Counted from the first letter of the stretch, positions 1 to 17,900 are shown. The stretch: 64,000 nt of DNA from Trebouxia sp. TZW2008 (GCA_002118135.1 BDIU01000138.1:62001-126000); one strand, 5' to 3'. Notes: generated by a model not told the origin, from the letters alone. Program-made: numbers and translations.

Positions 1-16
1 ATCACTTGGCTCAGCA

Positions 17-197
17 ATTGACTTTGCCTGTGCTGCTGTAATTTGGTGGTTGCTGATGGTAAATGTCCCCTTGTAGATCACTGCTGCTAGCTCGTCCTTC
101 ATCGTGTCTTCATCGAGGACAAGCTAGCAGCAGTGTCCTACAAGGGGACAACTACCATCAGCAGCAACCAAATTGCAGCAGCAGAGGCAAAGTCAAT
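17..197. repeat. Long imperfect inverted repeat (hairpin)
   Basis: Positions 17-98 and 115-197 are reverse complements with only a few mismatches, separated by a loop of about 16 bases. A transcript of either strand could fold into a stem of about 80 bp. Both arms are open when read outward: the right arm on + and the left arm on - give similar peptides containing a YKG-T-TIS motif. The repeat could therefore be an inverted duplication of a short coding piece rather than a random foldback. No transposon ends or target duplication were recognised. Confidence 0.8.
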
Positions 198-923
198 GAC
201 TGAGACAACTGAGTACAGCATGCAGCTCCCCTTATGTACATTGCTACCCTTGCAGGTTGCAAACTACTTTGCATTACATGATTGCAGCTGCGAGCTCAGC
301 TTGAGCTCATCGTATCGAGCCATGTTGTGTATGCTGTCAGTCCATTGTCCTCTCATACAAGTTCAGACGCGCTGCAATGCTGATGCTTTGCGACCGTTCA
401 GCAAGACTGATCTTTGTGACAAAAACTTTTAGCCGACTGGTGCATCAGTCATTGTTGCAAGGCTACATGTAGTCCTACAACTTTCTTTGCCATAATGTAT
501 GCTTCTGTCCAGGACACCAGACCAATACAAAATTGGCAGCAATGCGCCGTGACATGCACCCAACAGTCTGCCTGACGTTGACAACCCCATAATAACCCGC
601 TGTACTATACGCCACAGCTTTGCCGTCACCATCACAGCTATATCATATTGTACCCAATTGTAATGTTTCTGTCCCCGATCCATGCAGGTTCATCCATTCA
701 TGCATCTAGCTCCCAAGACGCCTCCACAGCCGTCGACAGTTTCCAGAGACGTCTCTAGAAACAAGTGTAAGTCATATACATGTTTTAGGTTTTGGCTTTT
801 GGCTTGTGATTGAAGATGCTGCAGAGACCTGGCAACTGTGCGCATCTGTGTTTGTGTGCGATGAAACTTCGAGGCTGACTGAACATTGTTATTTGTGTTG
901 GACTGCAGGCCATTGGTGATTAG

Positions 924-2072
924 AGAAACACAGTGGGCTCAGGCGGCTTGTCAGAGAGGTGCGCCAAGTACTACAAACAAGGTACACTCATACGTGCATG
1001 TTTATAAGGTAAACATGACACAGTGATCAGATCTGCACTGTTGTAAAGGCATCAGGCTAAAGTGGAGTGTTACCCCCAGGCTTGGCACTGTTGCAATGAC
1101 ACATTTGTTGCTCTGCATCAAAGTCTAGGAATGGTCAGTTGTCTGTTATTGCACTCATGATACAGTCAGCATTCTGTGTTGAAGTCATACAAGAGTCAGG
1201 CTTCTCGCTCACAGGTCAAACACAACACTCCCCCAGTCAATGGCTTTGGTTTGGTGGTGCCCTACCTCAATCACAAAGCTGCGCAACATCAAAAACGGCG
1301 GTGTTGTGCTTTGCATCAGTGAATCGTCACATGTGCTCCTCAATATGCATACGCAATACGCAGAACGTGGTATTTGAGTGTATGATTCACTGAGATGCAG
1401 TGCCAACTGGAGATATGCAATACGCTGGCGCCAATATGTTACGTGCGATATGCAAGTACTTTGAAGTGGCAATAACTGAAAGCTAGAGCATGGTGGTTCA
1501 CTGCTTAGCAGACCCACTTTTCTGAGGATCAGCTCATCAGTGGCTTGCAGACCTGCTGAAAACAGCATGCTGCGTGAACCACATCTGTTGTTTACAATGT
1601 CAAACTCTGAATGTTTTGTCTGACAGAACATCCAAGCCACAATGCAAGATGGCTGAGCAGCCCATGATTGCACGTCCTTGGTCGAGACTCCCGTTTGACG
1701 AAGGCACCATCATAGTTTGCACTTTTGTGACAAGCAATGTCAGCCTCAATGTGACATAATCAGATGATAGAGGGGCATGATGGTTTTCCTGCAGGGGCCA
1801 GATTTGCTAAATGGAGGGCTGTTCTAAACACAGCCAATGGAGGCCCTAGCCTGGAAGCAATTGACAGCAATGCCCATGGCCTTGCACCTATGCCATTATA
1901 GCCCAAGTAAGCTCTGACTTCAGGCTACTGAGACAAAGGTGGGTTTTGGTATTTTGCAGGGACCAGATTTGGCAAACAAAGGGCTGTCCTAAACATAGCC
2001 GATGGGGGTCCTAGCCTCAAGGTCATTGAGAGCAATGCACACGGCTTGGCAGCCTATGCTAAGATTTTTGAG
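924..2072 (+). pseudogene. Fragment of class I fructose-bisphosphate aldolase with a duplicated exon
   Basis: Three pieces resemble consecutive stretches of class I fructose-bisphosphate aldolase (glycolysis/Calvin cycle). About 924-981 gives GGLSERCAKYYKQ, matching the segment just before the FAKWRAVL motif, and ends in a GT donor. The next exon is present twice, at about 1795-1909 and 1960-2072, each preceded by an AG. Both continue in the aldolase order (KWRAVL or KQRAVL, GGPS, NAHGLA). The first copy appears to have lost one base after GLA: its tail reads YAII only after a frame change, and in frame it meets TAG. The second copy stays open to a GT donor. No start region, catalytic lysine region or C-terminus was found, so I call this a remnant. 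A functional gene with unseen distant exons is less likely. Confidence 0.6.
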
Positions 2073-2112
2073 GTCAGATGTAAATGTTATTCTTCTTGAA
2101 TCTTGATTCATC

Positions 2113-2175
2113 CGCCTTCTTCTTCTTAGTACTCTCGCAACACATCTCCACGCATGTGAGGGCAGCCAGCATGCC
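2113..2175 (-). repeat. Partial downstream copy of a beta-amylase exon
   Basis: On the minus strand this reads GMLAALTCVEMC, nearly the same as GMVATLTCVEMC in the true exon at 2258-2513. It then runs into unrelated sequence. It lies downstream of the true exon in the direction of transcription, as a decayed tandem copy would. Confidence 0.6.
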
Positions 2176-2257
2176 ATGCTGAGTACTTACCCAGTCTTAC
2201 ATCAGTTTCCAAAAAGTCTGAATGACAGTTCTGTCCAAGATCAGCAGCATCAGTCAC

Positions 2258-7096
<4,839 letters not shown>

Positions 7097-7601
7097 GCAA
7101 TGGCGTCAGCGTGACTGCTGCAGCGTTGCTCGCTTGCTGGTAGAGCATGCCACCAACTGCTGAAAGTGCTTGTCAGGCTCGAAAAGACAGCTTATCAATG
7201 TCGCTCTGTATCGCAAAAGCTGCAAGGCTCTGCCACTATGGATCTCAACCGAAGTATCACGCAGTTGCTGTCCCTTGCAGGCGGCAAAGCCGGAACCGCT
7301 TTCAAAAGTGCACGGTGTAAGAGCGCCGGGGTAATTGGCTGCTCAGGGTCCGAGCGCCTGCAATGGCTGCCGGCGTGATGAAGGAACACAAAAACACAAC
7401 AAGCGCCGACTGTGATGTGTCTAGCGCGTCGAAAATGCCACATCAGTCCTGTGAAACAAGCTGCATCTTTGACCATTGACGGGGACGATGGGTTACGCAC
7501 AGTCGCACTTTGGAGGAGACTGAGAAAGCAGCTGACAGGACAAGATGGTTCGACCAGCAAGCTGCCTGATCAATCGTTATTTCGGGCTCTGCTGAGCTCG
7601 C
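7097..7601. other. Divergent intergenic region, beta-amylase / cytochrome b5-like
   Basis: About 500 bases separate the beta-amylase start (minus) from the cytochrome b5-like start (plus). It presumably holds both promoters and 5' UTRs. I see no clear TATA box or other defined element. Confidence 0.4.
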
Positions 7602-8009
7602 ATGTTGTTGCAGGAAACCTCGAACCTCTTTTCTGGCCAGGCAGCTCTTCTCATCGGCACGATCTTGCTGGGCGGCACAGCCTATCTTGCGTACTTCCTG
7701 ACGCAGCGCTCTCCCGCCACAGAAGCTGTTGCTGTTTTGCCAGCAGACAACTCGGATAAGCGTCAGATCACCAGAAAAGAGGTTGCAGCCCATAGCGCGG
7801 CCGATGACTTGTGGATCATACTGAAAAACCAACAAAGCGGCAAGTTGTCGGTGTACGACATCACAGCCTATGTGGAGGAGCATCCAGGAGGACAAGCGAT
7901 TCTCAATAATGCCGGCCGAGATTCCACAAAAGGCTTCTATGGCCCACAACACCCTGCCAGAGTCTTCGATATGATAGAGGACTACTACATTGGTGACCTG
8001 CAGCAATGA
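7602..8009 (+). CDS. Membrane-anchored cytochrome b5-like heme-binding protein
   Basis: This is a complete 135-aa reading frame in one exon. Residues about 12-34 are hydrophobic and should form an N-terminal membrane anchor. A cytochrome b5-like domain follows (about 55-133). HPGG places one axial heme ligand at His94, and the QHP segment (His117) fits the second. The ending FDMIEDYYIGDL matches the conserved end of the b5 fold. Such proteins pass electrons to membrane oxidases and desaturases or bind heme or steroids (MAPR relatives); which applies here cannot be told. An anchor at the N-terminus is the reverse of classic microsomal b5. The gene is unusual in this window for lacking introns. 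Confidence 0.85.
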   Translation: MLLQETSNLFSGQAALLIGTILLGGTAYLAYFLTQRSPATEAVAVLPADNSDKRQITRKEVAAHSAADDLWIILKNQQSGKLSVYDITAYVEEHPGGQAILNNAGRDSTKGFYGPQHPARVFDMIEDYYIGDLQQ

Positions 8010-8619
8010 GCCAGAGGCACTGCTGCATACCGTGCAAACTGATCTCTGGAAACCAGGAGAATTCTGTCTTGTACGCCGAACTGATCCGGCATGTTGACTT
8101 TCAACAGCGTTTCTCTCGCACAAGTTCCCCATGCACCCTTCCAGTGCACACTAGATTGTCGGGACAGAATGAGCTGTGAATAGTGTCACTGTACTTGATG
8201 CAGCTACACAATATCGGAAATGCAGCAATCATATGTCAAGAGTGCATATTCTGTATGCCCTTTCTCTACCGAAAAAACAGCCATACTGATGATTGATACT
8301 GAGTGCTGTGTGTTGCTGCCAATTTATGCGACAAATTGTGTGAATTGTAGTGGAGGCAATATCTTCAGTGAAGTCTTGAGTGGAGTCCATGAATGGTTAA
8401 ATGGCTTAAATGTTGCACAAACTCAGATGCAATGGCATTTCGCATGATGTCAAGGTGATGACACGTGGGCATGGCAAGCCAGGACATCATTGCTGCATGC
8501 AAACCTGAGCAGCCTCCCACAGGCCAGTCTATGCTGGCACAGCATGCTTTGTAGCGTTGATTGAGTGGAATCAGCGGTGCACAAATCATCAAAGAGGATG
8601 TTTCATCAACAGGCAATGG
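8010..8619. other. Convergent 3' region
   Basis: This lies between the stops of the cytochrome b5-like gene (+) and STRAP (-). It probably contains both 3' UTRs. No gene, repeat or RNA was recognised. Confidence 0.4.
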
Positions 8620-10310
8620 TTACAAGGGGTGGGCAATGCCATTTGTGGCACTTGCTTGGTTCACAGCATGTTTTGTGGAGAAGTCTGACTCCCAAATGCG
8701 AATGGTTCCATCCTCTGACCCAGAGGCATAAGACTCGCCATCTGGTGCAAATCTGACACAGTGAATTGGGCCATGGTGACCTGCAGTGAAATCAAAGTCA
8801 AGTTTGTGCTTTTGGTACTGACTGTACTGCAAAGCCATGCCGTGCCACACAGCAGCTAGCTATGAGTCACATGCTTTGACATGCCTGCATGAATGCAATG
8901 ATAAGCAGCAGCAGCAAAGCTATGCCAGCACTGATGATAAGCAGCAGCAGCAATGCTGTGCCAGCACTAATGCTAAGCAGCAGCAGCAATGCTATGCCAG
9001 CACTAAATGTACTGCAAGGCGATGCCATAAAGCAGCGTCTTGAGCAATGGACACAAGTGCATGTCATACCTTTATTGGTATCAATCTCCTCTCCGCTTTC
9101 AAAGTCATGCAGATGGACCCACATGTCTTCGCCACCAGTTGCAAACTTGCGTTTATTTGGGCTGTATGAGGCAGATTCCACCTTGTACTGGGTGTCAAAA
9201 CGCTTGATGACCTCAAAAGAATTGGCATCCCAGAATTTGACTGAGGCTCCGTCTGCTGTGATAAATAGGTCACTGTTCACCACCTCCAATGACGTAACAT
9301 AGGTATGCGTATCCAGTGTTCTGACCAACTGCCCAGTCCTGATGTCCCAGACACTGCAATTGTAATGTTACCGTACTCAGCTGTAGCTTTTGCAATGTAG
9401 CAATATCAGAAAAGCCTGGGTGTAGACGATGGAGATGGCGACGTAAAAGCACATACATGCTTGCCGCCTGCGTAGCTCACTTTCACGGCATGCACTGACA
9501 TGAAGACATTACAGCCATTTACTTGGCAAACTCAATTTGATTGTCTAAGGCTTAAAAAGCAGATGTGTAGTATGCGCACCTGATGTTTGGCTTGTCAGCA
9601 TAGGTGGACAGAAGTAGATTGTCATTCTGGTGATATGAAGCAAAGCGCACTGCGTCTTGTGTCTGCAAGTGCTGAGGGTCTGAGGAAGTGTTTTCAAGAT
9701 CATAAATTTTCAACTGACTGCTCTTGTCGTGCCCTGTGTCACACCAAGATCACCATCTTACAACATGCGTGGACGTAGAATGCCTTTTGACAGATGTGCA
9801 AATGCTGACCCTGACCTGCAGTCAGCAAGCGATTGCTGTCCTGGCTGAAATGTACTGAGCGCACAATATGAGCATCTGGGAAAGTATGCTTGACATCGCC
9901 TGACACAGCATCCCAGATTCGTGCAGAAAAGTCTGCAGAAGCTGTTGCAGCCAGCAAAGCTGGCTTGTTTAGTATACATTGCCACACCGCCCCCTGCAGC
10001 ACAACTTGCTTGCTAAAATACATGTGCTGATTGCCCACCCTGTCTAGCTCCTGTCCTCACCTTATGCCCTTGAAAGGTGCCGACCCAGTCGCCGTTTGCG
10101 CCATTGCGCAGCATTGGCTGTCCATCCTTGCTTGCACTCGTGAGGAAGTAGCCGTCCGGTGTTACAGCACTGCAAGCTTAGGCTTATGAGATTACTTTGC
10201 AGGCAGATCGAGCGTGTTGTAGAGAGCACTGACCTGTATGCCAAGTCTACGATTGGTCGCGAATGTCCATGGCAGACCAATGGAGTCTGCTGTGGTTTCT
10301 TAGCGGACAT
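8620..10310 (-). CDS. STRAP / Unrip-like WD40 repeat protein
   Basis: The gene is a homolog of serine-threonine kinase receptor-associated protein, a WD40 propeller that in animals joins the SMN complex for snRNP assembly and binds signalling kinases. Six exons (minus) join in phase: 10310-10234, 10169-10061, 9993-9816, 9733-9580, 9353-9070, 8780-8620. The product starts [19 protein letters not shown] and then follows STRAP order: [107 protein letters not shown] and [13 protein letters not shown]. Length is about 287 aa plus a short tail, slightly shorter than the animal protein. The start is an ATG directly before conserved sequence. Confidence 0.92.
8893..9006. repeat. 36-bp minisatellite in a STRAP intron
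   Basis: Three consecutive units of about 36 bp, each containing AAGCAGCAGCAGCAA followed by GCTATGCCAGCAC, begin near 8903, 8939 and 8975. The array lies in the last intron of the STRAP gene. Confidence 0.8.
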
Positions 10311-10606
10311 TTAGTCCCCGTGCACAGCTTTGCCAGATCCTACAGGTTGAGTGGGCAGGGCCTCCTCCGCAGGCTTGCTCATGGTGTCTGCATGCAGGCC
10401 AGTAGCTTCCTGGGCATGTACTCCAGGATGGCAGCCAACGCACGGCACCTCCCCCGTTCCCACTACCCCGGACTGTGAGGCATCAGCGTTTTGAGCTCTC
10501 ACCGCATCGGCGGCAGCAGCGGCCAGTCAAACTACATGTCTGCACTCGAGTCTTGCCTGCATGCGTCGAAGGTTGTCGGCCTGCAGCGCCAGGTGCACAG
10601 GTGAGT
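10311..10606. other. Bidirectional promoter region, STRAP / TFIIIC-like
   Basis: Start codons of STRAP (minus) and the TFIIIC-like gene (plus) are only 296 bases apart, so the two genes probably share a promoter region. The stretch is more GC-rich than nearby introns. No specific binding site can be defined. Confidence 0.45.
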
Positions 10607-11101
10607 ATGGCCGGCACACAAACAGATGTGCCTCCTGCATCCAGCGGCCAGATAGGTACGCACAGCCAGCGTCGCAAAGTTAATCTTGGTGACCATGCGT
10701 AAAGCGCTAGCACGCAGGGGCTGAGGACGTAGCTTATGTGTATGTCAATTTGCAACACTTAGATGACCATCAGATGCCAGGTCCAGGCAGCCTCGTTCAG
10801 ATCGAGGTGATCGTTGCCAACCTGACACCGGTTCAGCACTTAGATGCACAACACCGCCTCTGATCGCGTGGCCTGTTTGCAGAACCTCAATACCGCGACG
10901 CCCAAAATTGGCCTTCCGGACGGAACAACTTTGACTGGCAAGTATGAAGACACCATAGGCGCCTTCCTTTTCTTTGAGCACTCACAGCGTGATCAGCTGC
11001 CAGCTGCTGACAAAAGCTCTGAACAACCAAAAACAGAACTCTTGTGTCACACAGAAAAGCAAATAGTCATGCGAGCGCATCCTCCCAGTGTGCCTCCTTG
11101 A
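10607..11101 (+). CDS. TFIIIC triple-barrel subunit-like protein (GTF3C6/tau55 N-terminal family)
   Basis: Three exons (10607-10655, 10718-10806, 10883-11101) join in phase to give about 118 aa. The centre reads YVYVNLQHLDDHQMP, then IGLPDGTTLTGKYEDTIGAFLFFE. This G-x-YED-x-x-G-x-x-L-F-FE signature is typical of the TFIIIC triple-barrel domain of the small RNA polymerase III factor subunit (human GTF3C6, yeast tau55). In that complex it dimerises with the tau95 subunit and helps bind the A box of tRNA genes. The C-terminal 40 residues are hydrophilic and not recognised. An upstream ATG at 10535 is possible in another exon arrangement, but the chosen start connects cleanly. Confidence 0.75.
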
Positions 11102-11976
11102 CAATGCAACTATCAATACACACATTCACAGGCTGTCAAATGCTTGACGTCTGTCAGACATCAAGCATAGATGTATTGACATATGCAAAGCAGCTGGCCT
11201 TTGAGCGTCTATGCAAGCTCTTGCTTGCTCAGCAGAGCTTATCTGCCCCTGCTTTTGGAAACGCTGGGGAGCCACACCGTGATTGCTCACAATTCTGTTG
11301 TTTGCAAGCCACTGGTGCTATGCTCTCAGTGTGCAAGGCACTGCGGAAGTCCGGGGGTTTGTGCACCAGATTGTCTATGTAGTGGCTACAGTTACATTTG
11401 GCATTAGCTTACAGTTGGCATCAAACTCTGTCCCAAGTGCTGATGCATAGACGTCAAAAGCTCACGGCACGAACAGCAGAATACACATTTGTTTAAACTT
11501 TACTCAGGACTTCCTCTCCAACAAGTCATACATAGCAAAGCTTGCCATGTTGCCGGCCTAGCAGTCCTGCACCTATTACCTAAGGGGAATGAGTATATAC
11601 AGAGAGAGCACAGAAGTAAACGAAGCTTTGCCAAGGCACAAAGGGTGTCACCACTTGACAGAGCAGCACGCTGACCAGACAAGAGATGAGCAAGAAGAAC
11701 CAAACCAAATAGATTGAAATAGAATCAAAGCAATCTGTCAGTCCCTCCTGCACTGAACATAACATAAGAAGAGCTCACCAGATACTGAATGCACACTCAA
11801 CAAAACCCGACAATTTATTTGCATATTTATGTGCTATGTCAGCCCTCAAGACAACTTAACATGTCTAAACTGATGACCAACAACAACGACACCCTCCTCA
11901 CACATGATACAAGGCCAGTACAGATGACCAAGTGCTTCTGTAGCTATGTAGAAGTCAGACAGCTCAATGACTTTGT
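11102..11976. other. Convergent intergenic region
   Basis: This lies between the TFIIIC-like stop (+) and the bZIP stop (-). Only short unsupported reading frames occur. I see nothing else in it. Confidence 0.4.
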
Positions 11977-14900
11977 CTAAGGTACTGCCATGGGCATGCC
12001 TGCAGGTCTAGAAGCAGATCCTGTCAACACTTGATTGGACGCATTCAAAGCTCCCAAACCCATGATCTGCTGCCCCAGAAGACCAGAATTCGCATCTGCT
12101 ACAGGCCTGACAGCTCCCCTGGCAGCATTCAAATCTGAAGCAGCTGTCAGGCCCTGCGCAGGCATCATCCCTAGCCGCTGTTGCATCAACTGATGCCATC
12201 TACGCCGTTCAAGTTCCAGGTGTTGTTGCTGTAATGAAGCAGTGAGTGATTGCTGCTGGCCAGGTTGCAGCGTCGCAGCTTGTGGCGCATTCTGCAGTGA
12301 TTGCAGTTGGGCTCTCTGTGCAGCTGACAGCTGCATCAGATTTTGCGCAGGCTGTGTATGCTGCGCACGCTGTGGCGCAGGCATCTGAGCCAGGTTTGCA
12401 GCAACATGTGACTGCTGTGCATGCTGCTGCTGGACGGCAGGCATCTGCGGCATTGCAGGTGCTTGCTGTTGCTGCTGCTGCTGGGCCACTTGCTGCCGCC
12501 TGTGCTGATGCGCAAGAGAGCCTGGTAGCAGGCCTTGCATGGGTTGCTGTTGCTGCTGCTGCTGCTGCTGCTGCTGTTGTTGCTGGTGAGTAGGCATGGG
12601 GAGCTGTTGAGCAAGACCACGCTGCATAGGGACGGCAGACAAATCATTGGAAGCTGGGTGGCTGCGAGACAAGCCCTGTTGCCTAGCAAGGGCACTGGCT
12701 GAATCTGGGGAACCTTGTGACAGGTCTAGATGCTGTGGACCTAAAGTGGCCTGTGACTGAGGGTTGACGGCCCTTGTGGGTGACTTAGGTCTGAGCTGTG
12801 CAGCCATCTGTTGTTGCTGAGCAGCAGTCAACAGCTTCGCCGGAAGCTGCTGCCGCTGCTGTTGTGAGAGCTGCTGGGGCTGTTGAGGCATCAGGGCAGG
12901 GGCCAAACGCAAGTGTCCCCACAGTTGGTAGACTGCTGAAGCCAGGGCTCGGCAGTCAAACTTGAGAGGGTAGGCTTCTGTGATGAACCATGCGCTTTGC
13001 ACTGGGCTCAGCACACGGGTGAACATGATGTAATCCAAAGTAGCATTGGCACGTGCCTCATCCCTGTGTTCAAGAAACAAGAGAAACTCACAGGATGACT
13101 CATCAAGCCAATGACGCTGATTGCATGTGCCATGATGAATGATGTGCCTATGCACCCATCATATTTGCGCAGATGCAAGCAGTCCAAGCCACTTAACAGC
13201 ACAGTTCAAGGCAAGCTGCTTAGATAAGCACAAAAGCTGTTGACATCTGAAGCAGAGGTTGACTGTGCACATGCATGCCTGATGCAGGCCTTGCTCACTG
13301 TTACATTCAAGAATAATATAGCATTGCCAATGGCATGCTGCTACTCAAAAGACACCTCTTCATGGCTGCACAGTCAAGACGCATGTCCCTCAAAACATTT
13401 TGAAAAGGGAAAGCAAGCCGTTCATTCCTTAAATAAATAGAAGACACCAGGAAAGGGCAGGAAGGCCCAGCATACCTGAGGTTTGCCTTGAGCTTGTTGA
13501 CCACCTCTCCCATCTTGCCTGTAGTGCGGGCCCGAGAGAAAAACGCCATCTCAGCGAAATGCTGCTTCAGGCAATTCTGACCGTGCACATCACCGCGATG
13601 CTGCAACCATTGCACAAAATACTCAGCTCCAATTGACGTCTGTGTCCCAGCTGTGAAAACCATGTCACAATATTCTGTGCTTACGCGCGATCTGCTGCAA
13701 GCAATTGCATGCATGCTGACACGCTCCCATTTGCAAGAGCATCAGCCAGAGAAATTTGAATAGCAAAAGAAACAGTCAGGAGCTTGTGAAGTTGGGCATG
13801 ATGCGGAATGATGGCTCAGGTACATGCATGGGCAGCATGATTGGAGGCTGAATTCACCTGAGGAACCATAAGCTGAATTGCCTCCAGGTTGAGTGCTTTC
13901 CGCTTCTGGTACACTTGATGCAAGGTGTGCAGAGTATGATCCCTGCAGTGCAGCAAAATCAGCTGGTGAGCAGTAGGGTTTTACCCTAAACCCTCTACTG
14001 TCAAATCAAGGACCATACTGCGCAGCTTGTGGCTTGATAACAGCAATGCCAATACAAGAGGTCGCCCACGCAGCTAGCAGTTGATGTTGCTTACGTCTGA
14101 GCATAAGGCCGTGAACAGAAAGGTTCAAATCAAGCACGAACAGCATGTGAAATTCACGAAAGAAGTGCAGGGACACACAAATTGTGCAGAAAATGCCAGA
14201 CTGAGCTGAAGATTACAATCATACAGCAAAATGCAGAAGGGTAGCACCTGGAGACCATGGTCTTAGACTTCTGCTCGTCTGTGAGTTTAAGGGACTCAGC
14301 CACATCAAGCCAGGCGTCCTTGTCCTTACAATGCAGGCAATGGCAGCCAAGAGGGCATTGCCGAGGTGGTACTGCCCTATGTACTACATCCCAGATATCC
14401 GCCCCTGTGAAACAAGACACAAGGTGCGTCAATGTTGTTTCACAGGAATTTTGCAAAGCAAACATGCTGCTGAAGACTGAAGCACATGCTGAATACTAGT
14501 GAAGCAAAGGCTACAATTGTCAAGCATGTTCAAATAGCCATACAATGTTTGATGACAGGTGGCTAATCTGCAATGATCTGACTGCTGTTGTGCGGTGCAA
14601 GTTTGCAAATTTGCAATTTGCTAGCGTTTGAGCACAAGCCAGAGAGATACTCAGCCAGGCATTGTGAGCGATAGGCCTGAAATGCAACCAAACGACTGGC
14701 AAACTCAAGCTGATAGCCAAGCCCAGCAAGGTGACAAACTACGGATTGCATGGTGACAGGTCAACACAAAAGCTGAATATGTTGCAACTTGCCTGCAACA
14801 TTGTAAGAAGAAGCACATCCTTTCAGACTGAAAGTTTCAGCACATGACAATGCAGCAAAGCTACAGCTGATACACATGTAGCTGCGGCCAAGTATGCAAG

Positions 14901-17900
14901 GCAAAGCTTTGTGTATGAGCACTCACCTTCAACTTTGTGAGCTTCATCAGTGACAACATGAATCTCCCGGACCAGCCTGCGAATGGTGTCCAAGACTGGG
15001 GCGCCTGCTGAATTGGCAAGACCCCCATCCCAGGGCACATTCTCTTTGTTGGCCAGCCCTGATGCCTTCAAGTGTCTGTCTAGCTCAAACACCTGTCAAG
15101 GAATCAGTCTGTCAAGCAAGGCCAGCCAGCCAGACTGCCAGTAAGCAACTCAAGCCAGCACTCAACCAACCAATGCACCAACAGACCGACTGACCACTGT
15201 AACTTAAATGTCATAGATACCCAGGGGGTCATACAGGCATCAGCGCCAGCACAATGCCACAGCCAGGAGCCCTGAGCCAATGTACATGGCAGTACAAGCA
15301 AACAGACACAGCGTTCAGCCTCAAGCAACCAGAAGTGTCCCAGGCATGGCTACATGCAGGCATGCATTGGGCTAGGCACTGCCAACACCAGGTATCAACA
15401 TGCTTGTATTGTATCCTTCTACGTCGTTGAGACAACAAGATGAGGTATATGATGCTGCTTGTGAGGCCAGACTTCACTCTTATGTCTCAATTCTTGAAAG
15501 GATCAAATACAAGACTGCAACAAGCCTTGCTTGCGGCTCAATCTAAACTGCTCTGTCGAGCTGACAAATGCAGTTGCAACGACAGTGCATGAAGGTTGTG
15601 CTGACTTTGGCATGCAGCTGCTGTGCCAGTGCCTTATGCTCCATAGCAGCCACCTTGTCAGTAAGCGCCTGATCCATGCAAACCAATGTTGGGAGCTCTT
15701 TCAAAGCTGACATGATCAGTGACATGGACAGTGTATGAAACCAGAGTGAACATAGACACGCAGCTCATGAGGATTTTGAACAAACAAGTCGAGTGGCACC
15801 AAACAAGGATCAGGATTATGCTGACCTTAGCATGCAGCTGCTGAGCCAGTGCCTTGGCCTTGTGCTCCATAGCAGCCACTTTGTCAGTGAGCAAGTCGTC
15901 CATTGGGGGGACCTCATTTGGGGGTTGGGCGGCCTGCTGGGCTGCCTGCAGAGCCTGGCTCAGCTCGGCCTTCTTCCTCTCCACTGCCTGCCTTAGTGCC
16001 TCATTGTGCTCCTGCATTAAAGCACCAGGCTCAGGATTGAGAGTGACCGTTTCTGGAAGCTTTTGATTCTACTTTGCAAATGCATTGCAGGACAGTCTGC
16101 TGGGCCTAGCTCGGCCTGCCTTCTTCCTTTTGACAGTTTTGACTGCCTGTCATGATGCCTCGTTGTGCTCCTGCCATGTGTCAAAGACATTTTGGGACGG
16201 TTGCAGATGGAAAGACATAGCAAATAAGAAATAATAAAACTTCGTGCCTTCCTGCTTACGAATCACAGAGCAGTAGAGGCGAGTTCTGGCAGAAAATGAA
16301 AGCAAGCTGAGCAAGCTAGATGAGTCAGGCAGATTGTAAGAGCTTACCATCAGGCGGGAGTTCTTGTCCTGAGCTGATTTCAGAGTGGCCACCTTTGTGC
16401 TGAGAAACTGCACCTGCTGTGCCACCTCAGCATTCCTGGCCTTCTTACGCTCCCTGCATTCATACAATGATCAGCAGACAGTCACGGGAGACAGGTGCAA
16501 AAGCCAGCGTCTATCTTTGGCCAGATGATACAAAATGTTGAACACTAGGCAAGGACTGCACTTATGGTACAAAATGTTGATGGCTAGGGAAGGACTAAAC
16601 TGACTGTTTCAGTGGCCCTGATGTACAAGGAAGGGGTGTGACATGAGACGCAGCACATGCAAAGATTTCAGCCTAAACTAAAATTGATACAGACTCAATA
16701 AAAGCAAAACCTTAAAGAAGCAGCATTATTCAAATGGCTTGCCTTGCTGTATCACCATCAAACACAAGAAAGCTTTGGTACAGTACATATGTTGGCTTTC
16801 ATTCATTAGTCACTGAATGGGTGCTAGACAGGCTCAGCAGGCCCAGCTAGGTACTGGAGCAATCGACTATCTCCAACCGATTTGGTACTGTGCTGTCCTA
16901 GACCATTTGTGCTGAGCGTGAAGGAAGGTGAGGGTTGGCTTTGAGGCGTTGCAGAAGCCATGAAGAGTCTGAAAAAACAAACCTGTAGCGATGCTGTGCC
17001 TGCTTATTGAGCTCCTGCTGACGTGGGCCTCTAGTCCTCTTCCGCTTGGGCTTCCTTCCATCAGCATTGGCTGCATCTGCCCCTTGATCATTCTGCAATA
17101 GCATCCACAACAATGAGTTTTATGCTTGACGCGCACGCATTGACCCCTTCCATCGGTTGATGCTGCAGTCAGCTGATTGATTGATTGACACCTGTGCCCG
17201 TGCGGACGCGAGGTAGGTAACAGGTATGCCTCACCCTGTTTGTGTAAGCCATACAGTCAGCTGCAGTCAAAAAATCTACTGATTCCATAAGCCCCTTTTC
17301 TGAAGTGTTTCAGACTGCAGCACAGCATGCCGACAAGCTTTGCCCCACATTACAGTGTTACTGGCCATGTTTGCTTTAGGTCCCTACAAACAGCAACTTC
17401 CTCACTGGTCTCACAAAGCATAAATAGAACACCTGCATTGTGAAGATGGCACACAGCGTCATGTCAGACACATCAAGTAGAATCCTGATGGCAGAATGGT
17501 CAGGAAACCTACTTGCAATTCAAAGCATCGCCATAATCTCTATTTCAGTCAATGCTATTCCGAAGTGCTTGCGTTTGGGTGACCTGTACCCTCAACTTTT
17601 TTCTGCTTACATCTTGCAACTTACTTATTGCAAACAATTTACTCGTGGTAGTTCACAGTCGCAACATCGTTTCTGCTTACATCTTGCAAATTATTGATTG
17701 GATACAAGCTACATGTGGCAAATCACAATTGCAGACACCTGGGCCACATATGCACCTATGCCACCATGTGCTGAAATGTGCAATCATCATCATGTACTAG
17801 ACACCTGTGCATCATCAGGCTCCTTGTCATCCTCGTCCTTGTCATCGGGCTGCTGCCCCTGCTCTCCTGCATCCCCCTGCAGGTTGATGAACTGCGCCCA

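Noticed and set aside
12246..12593. Plus-strand Ala/Val-rich frame
   Set aside because: Shadow of the Gln-rich bZIP exon on the opposite strand.
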